Source: Pseudomonadota bacterium (GTDB lineage Bacteria > Pseudomonadota > Gammaproteobacteria > Burkholderiales > Burkholderiaceae_C). Taken from it: a stretch of 30,787 bases of DNA. The DNA lies in assembly GCA_023460715.1 (NCBI GenBank), contig JAEWPH010000192.1, positions 1 through 30,787 of the forward strand, read 5' to 3'. Position numbers and translations under genes: made by a program. Shown one piece after another: positions 7,698 to 15,389 of this stretch (position 1 is its first letter; the number at the start of each line of letters is the position of its first letter). The notes below the pieces were generated by a model. It was not told the DNA's origin and ran no database searches. It saw only the letters and a list, made by a program, of their open reading frames with translations.

Positions 7698-8885
7698 CTA
7701 CATCCGGCCGTAGGCAAAGCCGACGAGCGGCTGCGTGCCCTCGATCTCGTCCACCAGGCGCAGCAGGGGCGCCAGCTCGCGGTAGCGGCTGGCCGTGGAG
7801 CGGATGTAGCCGATGAAGCGGGGCGCATCGGCCAGGTACTTGGGCTTGCCGTCGCGCAGCGTCAGCCGGGCGAAGATGCCGGCGACCTTCAGGTGGCGCT
7901 GCAGGCCCATCCATTCGACGGCGCGGTAGAACTCGCCGAAGTCCGCGCCCCAGCCGCTGGCGCTCGCCGCGCCCAGCAGGCCGGCCTTGCGGGCCTTCTC
8001 CCAGTAACGCACGGTAATGTCGATGACGAAATCCTCGTCCCAGCTGATGAACGCGTCGCGCAGCAGGCTGGCGATGTCGTAGGTGATGGGGCCGTAGACG
8101 GCATCCTGGAAGTCGAGCACGCCGAGTGCGTGCCGGGATGCACCATCCGAGCCGCCGCCGGGCCGCCCCAAGGCGGCGAGAGCCCCCTCGGGGGGCGTGG
8201 GGGCCATCAGATTCCGCGTCATGAAGTCGCGGTGCACGAAGACGCTGGGTGCCGCCAGGTTCTGCGCCACGATGGCATCGAAGGTGCGGGCCAGCGTGGC
8301 CTGCTGCGCATCGCTCAGCGCCACGCCGCGGTGGCGCGCCAGGTACCAGTCGGGGAACAGGGCCAGCTCGCGGCGCAGCAGGGCGTCGTCGTAGGCCGGC
8401 AGCACGCCCGGGCGCGAGGCCTTCTGCCAGTCGAGCAGCACGTCGGTGGCCTGCAGATACCAGTCGCGGGCGGCGGTGGGCGCCTCGGGGTCCAGCAACT
8501 CGATCAGCGTCTGGTGGCCCAGGTCGGTCAGCAGCATGAAGCCGTGGGGCTCGTCCCAGTCCAGGATCTGCGGCACGCGCAGGCCCGCGTCCTGCAGCAG
8601 GCGCTGCACCTGGACGAAGGGGGCGCAGTTCTCCTTGTCGGGCGGGGCGTCCATGACGATGCGGGTGCTGCCGTCCACCGCGTCCAGGCGCAGGTAGCGG
8701 CGGAAGCTGGCATCGGCCGAGGCCGGGCGCAGGCTGGCGGGCAGCAGGCCGTGCCGTGCGGCTAGCGGGGCGAGCCAGGCGTCGAAGGCGGCGTGCCGGG
8801 CGGCATCGCTCCAGGCGACGGTGGGGGCGCTGTCGGCGGGCGCCGCGTCCGCCGGGGCGGGAGTGGGGGAGTCAGGGTGGCTCAT
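7698..8885 (-). CDS. amgK: Anomeric MurNAc/GlcNAc kinase AmgK
   Basis: Cytoplasmic sugar kinase of peptidoglycan recycling; phosphorylates C1 of MurNAc and GlcNAc so that UDP-sugars can be remade. 395 residues in the aminoglycoside-phosphotransferase fold: phosphate-binding N-lobe (around DASFRRYLRL), catalytic loop HRDFMTRN with H218, D220 and N225, and metal-binding DFQDAVYGP with D258. The gene is divergent from lptD, as known for amgK in Pseudomonas, which supports the call. The usual partner murU is not next to it; rsmE follows instead. Between N225 and D258 is an extra Gly/Pro/Ala-rich stretch (about 229-252) encoded by palindromic DNA at 8130-8204, apparently an in-frame repeat insertion. 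The start ATG at 8885 is chosen because the frame upstream runs into the lptD leader. Confidence 0.85.
   Translation of the reverse strand: MSHPDSPTPAPADAAPADSAPTVAWSDAARHAAFDAWLAPLAARHGLLPASLRPASADASFRRYLRLDAVDGSTRIVMDAPPDKENCAPFVQVQRLLQDAGLRVPQILDWDEPHGFMLLTDLGHQTLIELLDPEAPTAARDWYLQATDVLLDWQKASRPGVLPAYDDALLRRELALFPDWYLARHRGVALSDAQQATLARTFDAIVAQNLAAPSVFVHRDFMTRNLMAPTPPEGALAALGRPGGGSDGASRHALGVLDFQDAVYGPITYDIASLLRDAFISWDEDFVIDITVRYWEKARKAGLLGAASASGWGADFGEFYRAVEWMGLQRHLKVAGIFARLTLRDGKPKYLADAPRFIGYIRSTASRYRELAPLLRLVDEIEGTQPLVGFAYGRM
8130..8204. repeat. Palindromic insert within amgK
   Basis: Two adjacent hairpins: GCCGCC/GGCGGC (8162-8167 / 8072+100-8177, i.e. 8172-8177) and GCCCCC/GGGGGC (8182-8187 / 8191-8196). 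The DNA is far more symmetric and G/C-rich than the rest of amgK. It stays in frame and encodes a low-complexity linker between the two catalytic motifs. It resembles intergenic palindromic elements I associate with Comamonadaceae, from memory only. Confidence 0.55.
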
Positions 8886-8964
8886 GGATAATCCGATTTT
8901 ACAAACCGGTCTGCCCCGGACCGGGCGGACTTGTCCGCCGCTGTGCCGCCGACTGGCCGACTTC

Positions 8965-11469
8965 ATGGACCGTTCCTCCTTGCCCGCTGCCCTGTCTTCC
9001 CCGACGCCTCATCCGATGCCCGCCCCCGCTGCCCGGCGCCCCCGCCGCGGCACGCGCGCCGTGCCGGCCTTCCGGCTGCGCACGCTGGCCCGGCTGGCCG
9101 CCTGGATGGTGTGCGGCGCACCGCTGGCCGTGCTGGCCCAGGCCACCGAGGCGGGCGACCCTGCGCCGGCGGCCGACGCCGCTCCCGTGCTGCGCACCAG
9201 CCCGCGCCTGCAGGAAACCCTTCCCGACGCCGTCCGTCCCCAGCTGCCGGTCTTCGTCAGCGGCGACCACGTGACGGGCCAGCCGGACATCAAGGCCACC
9301 ATCGAAGGCGACGCCGAACTGCGCCGCGGCGATACGGTCATCAAGGCCGACCGCATGGATTACACGGTGGCCGACGACCTGGCCAAGGCCAACGGCCAGG
9401 TGCGCATCAACCGCGCAGGCAACACCTACGCCGGCTCGCAGCTGGAACTGCGCGTGGACGCCTTTAACGGCTTCTTCACCGACGCGAACTACCGGTTCCT
9501 CGAAACCTCGGCCCATGGCGAGGCCTCGCGCGTGGATTTCATCGACCGTGACCGCTCCGTGGTCTACGATGCCACCTACACCACCTGCCAGCGCACCGAC
9601 GAGGCCAGCTGGCAGCCCGACTGGATCCTGCGCGCCCGCGTGATCCACCTCGACCGCGAGGAGGACGTGGGCCGTGCCGAAGGGGCGGTGCTCGAGTTCA
9701 AGGGCGTGCCCATCCTGCCCTTCCCGGGCCTGTCGTTCCCGCTGTCGGACCGCCGCAAATCGGGCCTGCTCCCGCCCACGGTCGGCCTGGACAGCGTGAG
9801 CGGCTTCGAGTACTCGCAGCCCTACTACTGGAACATCGCCCCCAACCGCGACGCCACCATCACCCCCACGGTGATGAGCAAGCGCGGCGTGAACCTGGGC
9901 ACCGAGTTCCGCTACCTGGAGCCGAGCTACAGCGGCGAGGTGGCCCTGGACTACATGCCGGGCGACAAGCTGCGCGACCGGGACCGCTGGTCGTACAAGC
10001 TGCGGCACGGCCAGAGCCTGGACACCCCCGTGGGCGGCGTCTCCCTGGGCATCGACGTGCAGCGGGTGAGCGACGACAACTACTGGCGTGACTTCAACAC
10101 CCGCAACCTGGGCACCGGCACCCTCGGCTCCAGCGGGCTGCTGTCGCAACGTCTGCTGCCGGGCCGCTTGAACCTGGGCTGGGGCCGCGGCGACCACTCG
10201 CTCAGCCTCAATGTGGTCAAGTGGCAGACGCTGCAGGACGTCAACTCGCCGATCACCCCGCCGTATGACCAGCTGCCGCAGCTGCACTGGCGCTACGCGC
10301 CCACGGAAACGCTGCCGGGCGGTTTCGAGACCAGCATCGACGGCGACTACACCCGCTTCCAGGCAGACCGGTTCTATACGGGGCAGCCCAATGCCGACCG
10401 CAGCTACCTGCTGGCGCAGATCAGCCGCCCGTTCCTCGCGCCGGCCGGCTTCATCACGCCCAAGGTGCAGCTGCACACCTCGCAATACCAGTTCGACGGC
10501 ATGCTGGCCAACGGCCAGCGCAGCTACGACCGCACGCTGCCCACCTTCAGCCTCGACAGCGGCCTGGTGTTCGAGCGCGACACGCGCTTCTTCGGCCGCA
10601 ACTTCTTGCAGACGCTGGAGCCGCGCGCTTTCTACACCTACACGCCCTACCGCGACCAGAGCATGGTCCCGGTGTACGACACCGCGGTGAAGGACTTCAA
10701 CTTCTCGTCGGTCTACACCGAGAACGCGTTCGCGGGCAACGACCGGCTGGCCGACAACAACCTGCTCACGCTGGGCGTGACCACCCGGCTGCTGGACGCC
10801 GACACCGGCGCCGAGGCCGCCCGCTTCGGCATCGCGCAGCGGCTGCGCTTCTCAGACCAGAATGTGACCATGCCCGGCGGCACGCCCGTCAGCGAGCGGC
10901 TGTCGGACGTGCTCCTGGGCGCCGGCATCAACTGGACGCCGCAGTGGGGCTTCGACTCCACGGTGCAGTACAACCCCAAGACCGATCGCTCGCTGCGCTC
11001 CACCGTCAGCGCGCGCTACACGCCGGGCAACTACCGCACCATCAGTGCCGCCTACCGCATGCAGAAGGAGACCAGCCTGATCGCAGAGCCCAGCGAGCAG
11101 GTCGATGTGGGCTGGCAGTGGCCGCTGAACGCCCTGTGGGGTGGCGCCAACGAGCGGCCCACGGCCGACAAGGGCCGCTGGTTCACCGTGGGCCGCCTGA
11201 ACTACAGCCTCAAGGACCGCCGGCTGGTCGACAGCGTGGTGGGCTTCGAATACGAAGCCTGCTGCTGGATCGGCCGCGTGGTCCTCGAACGCCTGCAGAG
11301 CAGCACGACGACGTCCACGTCGCGCGTGATGTTCCAGCTGGAATTCACGGGCTTCTCGCGCCTGTCGCTGGGCTCCAACCCGCTGGCCAGCCTGCAGCGC
11401 AATGTGCCCCGCTACGAGATGCTGGGCCAGAACCGCAACATCCCGAGCCGCTTCTCCAACTACGATTGA
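8965..11469 (+). CDS. lptD: LPS-assembly outer-membrane protein LptD
   Basis: Outer-membrane beta-barrel that, with LptE, inserts lipopolysaccharide into the outer leaflet. With the ATG at 8965 it has 834 residues: a long basic N-region, a signal peptide (around RLAAWMVCGAPLAVLAQA), an OstA/LptA-like periplasmic jellyroll (about 85-220; typical KATIEGDAELRRGDTVIKAD) and a C-terminal barrel. Mature cysteines are C208 (TTCQRTD) and the adjacent pair C766-C767 (EACCW). The last two match the C-terminal cysteines of E. coli LptD; the E. coli Cys31 counterpart is absent. ATGs at 8884 and 9016 in the same frame are alternatives, and none has a clear ribosome-binding site. It heads lptD-surA-rsmA. 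The stop lies in a tetranucleotide repeat. Confidence 0.95.
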   Translation: MDRSSLPAALSSPTPHPMPAPAARRPRRGTRAVPAFRLRTLARLAAWMVCGAPLAVLAQATEAGDPAPAADAAPVLRTSPRLQETLPDAVRPQLPVFVSGDHVTGQPDIKATIEGDAELRRGDTVIKADRMDYTVADDLAKANGQVRINRAGNTYAGSQLELRVDAFNGFFTDANYRFLETSAHGEASRVDFIDRDRSVVYDATYTTCQRTDEASWQPDWILRARVIHLDREEDVGRAEGAVLEFKGVPILPFPGLSFPLSDRRKSGLLPPTVGLDSVSGFEYSQPYYWNIAPNRDATITPTVMSKRGVNLGTEFRYLEPSYSGEVALDYMPGDKLRDRDRWSYKLRHGQSLDTPVGGVSLGIDVQRVSDDNYWRDFNTRNLGTGTLGSSGLLSQRLLPGRLNLGWGRGDHSLSLNVVKWQTLQDVNSPITPPYDQLPQLHWRYAPTETLPGGFETSIDGDYTRFQADRFYTGQPNADRSYLLAQISRPFLAPAGFITPKVQLHTSQYQFDGMLANGQRSYDRTLPTFSLDSGLVFERDTRFFGRNFLQTLEPRAFYTYTPYRDQSMVPVYDTAVKDFNFSSVYTENAFAGNDRLADNNLLTLGVTTRLLDADTGAEAARFGIAQRLRFSDQNVTMPGGTPVSERLSDVLLGAGINWTPQWGFDSTVQYNPKTDRSLRSTVSARYTPGNYRTISAAYRMQKETSLIAEPSEQVDVGWQWPLNALWGGANERPTADKGRWFTVGRLNYSLKDRRLVDSVVGFEYEACCWIGRVVLERLQSSTTTSTSRVMFQLEFTGFSRLSLGSNPLASLQRNVPRYEMLGQNRNIPSRFSNYD

Positions 11470-11491
11470 TTGATTGATTGATGGATGGATG
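11464..11491 (+). repeat. Tetranucleotide tract at the lptD stop
   Basis: Four GATT units followed by three GATG units. The first unit overlaps the last lptD codon and the stop TGA (11467-11469). All three frames reach a TGA within a few codons, so slippage would barely change LptD. Confidence 0.9.
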
Positions 11492-11560
11492 CATCCCCTG
11501 CGCATTCCGCCGGCCGCGCCGCTGCCCGGGACGCCGCCCGTATCCTTTGACTGAGACGCC

Positions 11561-12958
11561 ATGAAACAACGCGCTTTTACCTGGGCCCTGGCCGGCCTTG
11601 CCGCCCTGACATCCCTCGCTCCGCAGCACGCCGTGCAGGCCCAGGGCCTGCGGTCCCCGGGGAGCAGCGGCGGCGGCCTCACCCGCACGCCGCCGCCGAT
11701 CATGCTGCCGGCCCCGGGCAGCAGCCTGCCGCGCCAGGCCGACTACATCGTGGCCGTGGTGAACTCCGAGCCCATCACCAACAACGACGTGCGCATCCGC
11801 CAGGCCCGCATCGAGCAGCAGATCGCCGCGCAGGGCGGCGAGTTGCCGCCGCGCGACCGCATCGGGCGCGAAGTGCTCGAGCGCCTCATCCTGGAGAAGA
11901 TCCAGACCCAGCTGGCGACCGAGGGCGGCATCAAGGTCGATGACCTGGCCGTGACCCAGGCGGAGCAGGGCGTGGCCCGCCAGAACAGCGTCACGCTGGA
12001 GGAGATGGAGCGCCGGCTCGCGGCCGACGGACTGACGCGCGAGCGCTTCCGCCAGGAGCTGCGCAGCCAGCTGCAGCTGCAGCGCCTGCGCGAGCGGGAG
12101 GTGGAGTCCCGCGTGCGCGTCACCGAAGCCGACGTGGACCAGTTCCTGCGCGACCAGCAGACCAACGCGGACCCGTCCAGGACCGAGCTCAATCTGGGCC
12201 ACATCCTCATCCTCGTGCCCGAGGGCTCCAGCCCCGAGGTGGTGGAGCAGCGCCGCGAGCGCGCGCAGAAGGCGGCCGACGAAGTGCGTGCCGGCAAGGA
12301 CTTCGGCACCGCCGCGCGCGAGTACTCCGACGCGGCGGAAGGCAAATCCGGCGGCGAGCTGGGCCTGCGCCCCGCCGACCGCTACCCCGAGCTGTTCCTG
12401 AGCGCGACGCGCCAGGCGCCGGTGGGCGGCCTGGTCGGCCCGGTGCGCTCGCCCGCCGGCTTCCACGTGCTGAAGGTGATCGAGCGCAACCGCGGCGGCG
12501 TGCCGTCCGTGGCGGTGCAGAACCATGCGCGCCACATCCTGCTGCGCACCGGCGCGCAGCTGTCGGAGTCCGCCGCTGCCGAGCGCCTGGCCGACTACCG
12601 CCGCCGCATCGAAAGCGGCACAGCCGACTTCGCCTCTCTGGCCCGCGAGTACTCGCAGGACGGCAGCGCCAAGGACGGCGGCGACCTCGGCTGGGCCAGC
12701 CCCGGCCGCTACGTGCCCGAGTTCGAAGAGGTCCTGAGCAGCCTGCGGCCCGGCGAGGTCAGCCAGCCGGTGGTCTCCCGCTTCGGCGTGCACCTGATCC
12801 AGCTGCTGGAGCGCCGCGAAGCCAAGCTCACGCCGCGCGAGCAGCGCGACATGGTGCGCGACATGGTCCGCGAGAAGAAGCTGGACGAAGCCTACGCCAA
12901 CTGGATGCAGGACATCCGGGGCCGTGCCTACGTCGAGTACCGCGACGCGCCGCAATGA
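11561..12958 (+). CDS. surA: Periplasmic chaperone / prolyl isomerase SurA
   Basis: Chaperone that escorts outer-membrane proteins, LptD among its known clients, to the Bam machinery. 465 residues: signal peptide ([20 protein letters not shown] then AQA), N-terminal SurA helical domain (about 60-205), two parvulin-type PPIase domains (starting near 209 with [11 protein letters not shown] and near 321 with [11 protein letters not shown]) and a C-terminal helix. Each parvulin domain has the typical AREYS(D/Q) and GGELG/GGDLGW elements. The start ATG at 11561 has a weak GAGA upstream. It lies 91 bp after lptD and is probably co-transcribed. The usual pdxA gene between surA and rsmA is missing. 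Confidence 0.95.
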   Translation: MKQRAFTWALAGLAALTSLAPQHAVQAQGLRSPGSSGGGLTRTPPPIMLPAPGSSLPRQADYIVAVVNSEPITNNDVRIRQARIEQQIAAQGGELPPRDRIGREVLERLILEKIQTQLATEGGIKVDDLAVTQAEQGVARQNSVTLEEMERRLAADGLTRERFRQELRSQLQLQRLREREVESRVRVTEADVDQFLRDQQTNADPSRTELNLGHILILVPEGSSPEVVEQRRERAQKAADEVRAGKDFGTAAREYSDAAEGKSGGELGLRPADRYPELFLSATRQAPVGGLVGPVRSPAGFHVLKVIERNRGGVPSVAVQNHARHILLRTGAQLSESAAAERLADYRRRIESGTADFASLAREYSQDGSAKDGGDLGWASPGRYVPEFEEVLSSLRPGEVSQPVVSRFGVHLIQLLERREAKLTPREQRDMVRDMVREKKLDEAYANWMQDIRGRAYVEYRDAPQ

Positions 12959-13013
12959 CGCCCGCCGTCCGCGCCATCCCGCTGCGCTCCTGGGGCCGTC
13001 CGGCCGCACGGGC

Positions 13014-13775
13014 ATGAAGCACATTCCCCGCAAGCGCTTCGGCCAGCACTTCCTGAGCGACCACGGCATCATCGACGCCATCGTGCGCGCCATCGGCCCC
13101 GTCGCCGGCCAGCCAGTGGTCGAGATCGGCCCGGGCCTGGCCGCGCTCACGCAGCCGCTGGTGGAGCGCCTCGGCCGCATGACGGTGATCGAGCTCGACC
13201 GCGACCTGGCGGCGCGCCTGCGCACGCACGGCCAGCTGGACGTCATCGAATCCGATGTGCTGAAGGTGGACTTCGCCCAGGTGGCGCAAGCGCTGGGCGC
13301 TCCCAAGATCCGCGTGGTCGGCAACCTGCCGTACAACATCTCCACGCCCATCCTGTTCCATCTGCTGGAGCACGTGGCCGTCATCGAAGACCAGCACTTC
13401 ATGCTGCAAAAGGAAGTCATCGACCGCATGGTGGCCGAGCCCGCCACGGCCGACTACGGCCGCCTGTCGGTGATGCTGCAGTGGCGCTATGCCATGGAGA
13501 ACGTGCTGTTCGTGCCGCCCGAGAGCTTCGACCCGCCGCCGCGCGTCGACAGCGCCGTGGTGCGCATGGTGCCCCGCGCCGAGCCGGCTGCCGTGCAGCC
13601 GAAGCTGCTGGAGGAACTGGTGCAGGTCGCCTTCAGCCAGCGCCGCAAGCTGCTGCGCCACACCCTGGGCCGCTGGCTCGAAGCCCGCCAGTTCGCCGGC
13701 ACCTTCGACACCCAGCGCCGCGCCGAGGAAGTGCCCGTGGCCGACTACGTGGCCCTGGCGCAGGATTGCTCCTGA
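13014..13775 (+). CDS. rsmA: 16S rRNA m6(2)A1518/A1519 dimethyltransferase
   Basis: RsmA/KsgA dimethylates two adjacent adenines in the 3' hairpin of 16S rRNA late in 30S assembly. 253 residues, normal length. The N-terminal signature KRFGQHFL is followed by the SAM motif [10 protein letters not shown] and the catalytic NLPYN (N104 to N108); the C-terminal region has [13 protein letters not shown]. The ATG at 13014 ([10 protein letters not shown]) is chosen because the N-terminal motif starts there; the frame is open upstream but overlaps surA. It starts 55 bp after surA. The stop at 13773-13775 runs straight into repeat copy D. Confidence 0.95.
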   Translation: MKHIPRKRFGQHFLSDHGIIDAIVRAIGPVAGQPVVEIGPGLAALTQPLVERLGRMTVIELDRDLAARLRTHGQLDVIESDVLKVDFAQVAQALGAPKIRVVGNLPYNISTPILFHLLEHVAVIEDQHFMLQKEVIDRMVAEPATADYGRLSVMLQWRYAMENVLFVPPESFDPPPRVDSAVVRMVPRAEPAAVQPKLLEELVQVAFSQRRKLLRHTLGRWLEARQFAGTFDTQRRAEEVPVADYVALAQDCS

Positions 13776-13831
13776 ATTAATAGCTTCGAGCGCTTATGGA
13801 GCAAGCGCTACAGGCCGATTTGACCATGATG
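13776..13831 (+). repeat. Dispersed hairpin repeat, copy D
   Basis: AATTAATAGCTTCG, then stem AGCGCTT (13789-13795) / AAGCGCT (13803-13809), then ACAGGCCGATTTGACCATGAT. Sense orientation, starting at the rsmA stop codon. The right-hand end is almost identical to that of copy C. Confidence 0.85.
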
Positions 13832-13912
13832 TCGGAGCATTCCAAGACCTTCCGCCGCGTGGGAACCTATGCCAGGGAGCTGTTCGGCATTGCCCCCATC
13901 AGGACGGGATGA
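13826..13912 (+). CDS. Possible 28-residue ORF or gene remnant
   Basis: Two consecutive ATGs formed by the end of repeat copy D open a frame reading MMSEHSKTFRRVGTYAREL and ending at a TGA at 13910. Codon use is plausible for this genome, but there is no Shine-Dalgarno and no recognised family. It may be the tail of a decayed gene captured by the repeat. Weak call. Confidence 0.2.
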   Translation: MMSEHSKTFRRVGTYARELFGIAPIRTG

Positions 13913-13988
13913 TCAACCGTCCTTGAAACTGGCGCGGCCCCAGGCCAGCAGCAGCCGCGCAAGGGCCGCCCCGCCGCGCCGGCTGCGT

Positions 13989-14043
13989 CCCCCTTCCCAT
14001 CGCGCGAAGCGCGTAGAGAGAAGGGGGAAGGCGCGTCAGCGCC
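13989..14043. repeat. Three-hairpin palindromic (REP-like) element
   Basis: Stem CCCCCTTC (13989-13996) / GAAGGGGG (14020-14027) encloses a second stem CGCGC/GCGCG (14001-14005 / 14009-14013). A third, GGCGC/GCGCC (14030-14034 / 14039-14043), follows at once. It lies in the ~480-bp stretch 13776-14256 between rsmA and the barstar gene. That stretch otherwise holds only repeat D, a 28-codon frame and a coding-like remnant on the minus strand. Confidence 0.7.
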
Positions 14044-14062
14044 TCAGGGGGTAGTGCCAGTG

Positions 14063-14256
14063 CTACGCCGCAGCGAGCCAGTATCCCGCATTGAACGGGC
14101 TGCTCATGCGCAAAGCCAGAGGGGACACGTCCACGAGCTTGTCCGTGGGCATCTTCTCGCCGGACGACGGCTCGACGGTGATCTGGATGGCCGGGACCGG
14201 GGCGGCTTCGCTCGCCTCGGCAGCCCGTTCTGCTTGGCCGGTGGATGCAGAACGGG
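14063..14256 (-). pseudogene. Coding-like tail downstream of barstar, -1 frame
   Basis: On the minus strand, just past the barstar stop, a frame shifted by -1 stays open for about 63 codons and ends at TAG (14063-14065). Its later part (from about 14215 on) has strongly G/C third positions and a protein-like composition, ending SPLALRMSSPFNAGYWLAAA. No start codon with a ribosome-binding site is seen. Either it is a C-terminal extension of the barstar gene separated by a frameshift, or a fragment of another gene. I do not recognise the sequence. Confidence 0.4.
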
Positions 14257-14258
14257 CT
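14222..14258. other. 12-bp perfect hairpin at the barstar stop
   Basis: AGCCCGTTCTGC (14222-14233) and its exact complement (14247-14258) with a 13-nt loop, overlapping the barstar TAG (14257-14259). No T-tract follows on either strand, so it is not a standard terminator. On the minus strand it begins 4 nt after a TTTT run. Confidence 0.75.
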
Positions 14259-14676
14259 ACAGAAAAGAATAGAAACAGCGGAACGGGATCTTGCGGTCGG
14301 CCCAGTAATCGGCGGCGTCGCGGAAGATGTCGAGCAGCTGCTCTCGCGCTTCCTTGTCGAACTTGACCGTGGTGGGGATCTGCTCCAGCACCACGATGAA
14401 GCCCGGCTGCGGGCCCGATTTGTGCAATGGGTCCGTCATGCAGTCGTACAGCGCGTCGAAGTTCTTGCCGAAGTGCGCCGGGAAGGTGAACTGGCCTGCG
14501 ATCAGGTCCAGCACGTCCTGCTTGGACTGGGCGTGCGCCAGGTTGGCATACAGGAAGTGGTGACCCAGGCCGCGCGCCGAATCCTGCAGATCCTGGATCC
14601 GGAAGGCGCGGATCGACTGCACGATGTTGGCGCGCACGCCCCGCAGAGGGGTGTCTTGGTCTTTACGAAGTGGCAT
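14257..14676 (-). CDS. Barstar-family ribonuclease inhibitor
   Basis: Cytoplasmic immunity protein expected to bind and block the ribonuclease encoded next door. 139 residues from the ATG at 14676. Barstar features: the N-terminal half ends in an FPAHFGKNFDALYDCMTD segment, the family's conserved FG(K)NFDALxDCL-like helix that reaches the RNase active site, and the C-terminus is the strand FRCFYSFL. The second ATG (14676) is preferred because GGAG lies 6 nt before it; an ATG two codons earlier has no spacing to that site. It is downstream of the RNase gene on the same strand with 153 bp between them, so a separate promoter is possible and would keep inhibitor available. See the -1 frame continuation past its stop. 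Confidence 0.85.
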   Translation of the reverse strand: MPLRKDQDTPLRGVRANIVQSIRAFRIQDLQDSARGLGHHFLYANLAHAQSKQDVLDLIAGQFTFPAHFGKNFDALYDCMTDPLHKSGPQPGFIVVLEQIPTTVKFDKEAREQLLDIFRDAADYWADRKIPFRCFYSFL

Positions 14677-14829
14677 TTCCATCTCCGCTGCTCTTTCTTT
14701 TAGAAGTCCACAAACAAGGTGTTCCGGAAGACCGGTGGGGGCTGTCGACCAGAAGGGGATCTCTCACCAACCCATCCGCCGGGCACAGGATCCACTGCCG
14801 GCCGAGAACGCGCAGGCGGCGTCCAGCGT

Positions 14830-15234
14830 TCATTCCTTAATTTCTCGAAAGCTCGCGTAGTGATCGCTGGTGTAGTAGCAGGCGTCCGGCGTGCGGGGCT
14901 TGCCGCCACAGACGATGCGCCGGGCTCCCCGATCGCGCGACCCTGGTGTTCTGACGGTGTATTCGCGGTAGTAGCCGCGTGTCTGCGCCGGCAGCAGCCG
15001 CTCACGGTTGCCGAAGACCGAGCCATCCTTGTCGTACGGGAACGGCCCGCCGTCTCGGATCAACTGGTAGGTCGTGCGTCCCTGCGAAGGCAGTTCAGCC
15101 AGCGAAATGGAGTGAAGTGCCGCGGTTTCCGCGGACTTGCGGGCTGATGCGGACACCGGTGCAAGCACCAATCCGAGTCCCAGAATGCACGCCCAACTTG
15201 CCTTGTACGCCTGGACGGCGACAGCCTTCAACAT
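14830..15234 (-). CDS. Secreted guanyl-type ribonuclease (N1/T1/barnase class)
   Basis: 134 residues: a signal peptide (hydrophobic core ACILGLGLVLAPVSASA) then a ~100-residue RNase domain. Microbial RNase signatures are LPSQGRTTYQLIRDGGPFPY, FGNRERLLP, YYREYTV (catalytic Glu), GARRIVCGG (Arg) and YYTSDHYASF (catalytic His). Two cysteines near the C-terminus could form a disulfide after export. The ATG at 15234 is preferred to an in-frame GTG at 15243 because AAGG lies 8 nt before it. The gene precedes barstar on the same strand, a classic toxin/inhibitor layout. A perfect 12-bp palindrome lies about 23 bp upstream. The role (nutrient scavenging, competition or a toxin) cannot be told from sequence. 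Confidence 0.88.
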   Translation of the reverse strand: MLKAVAVQAYKASWACILGLGLVLAPVSASARKSAETAALHSISLAELPSQGRTTYQLIRDGGPFPYDKDGSVFGNRERLLPAQTRGYYREYTVRTPGSRDRGARRIVCGGKPRTPDACYYTSDHYASFREIKE

Positions 15235-15256
15235 CAACGACACCTTTCAGAAACCC

Positions 15257-15268
15257 CGGGTTAACCCG
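15257..15268. promoter_or_regulatory. 12-bp perfect palindrome upstream of the RNase
   Basis: CGGGTTAACCCG, about 23 bp upstream of the RNase start codon. It could be an operator or a small leader hairpin; function not shown by sequence. Confidence 0.35.
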
Positions 15269-15312
15269 AAATTTCGAGCCGCTAGTGTGACGGAAAGGGC
15301 CCCGGAATGCAA

Positions 15313-15339
15313 GCATCTGCCCATTATTTGGGCAGATGC
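15313..15339. other. 11-bp hairpin in the RNase-maeB gap
   Basis: GCATCTGCCCA (15313-15323) / TGGGCAGATGC (15329-15339) with a 5-nt loop, extended by GCAA/TTGC with a bulge. No T-tract follows on the minus strand. It may protect or end the malic enzyme transcript, or be part of a plus-strand RNA ending at 15381. Confidence 0.7.
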
Positions 15340-15350
15340 CTTGCGCCGCA

Positions 15351-15381
15351 GCAAGGCTAAAAAGTTAGCGCTTGCTTTTTT
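15351..15381 (+). terminator. Plus-strand intrinsic terminator without a gene
   Basis: GCAAGGCTAA (15351-15360), AAAG loop, TTAGCGCTTGC (15365-15375) with one bulge, followed by TTTTTT (15376-15381). It is a textbook rho-independent terminator for plus-strand transcription, yet genes on both sides are on the minus strand. Confidence 0.65.
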
Positions 15382-15389
15382 GCCGGGCC

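Noticed and set aside
8886..8966. Extended AmgK start
   Set aside because: The extra 27 residues overlap the lptD leader and lack coding character; MSHPDS at 8885 is the sensible start.
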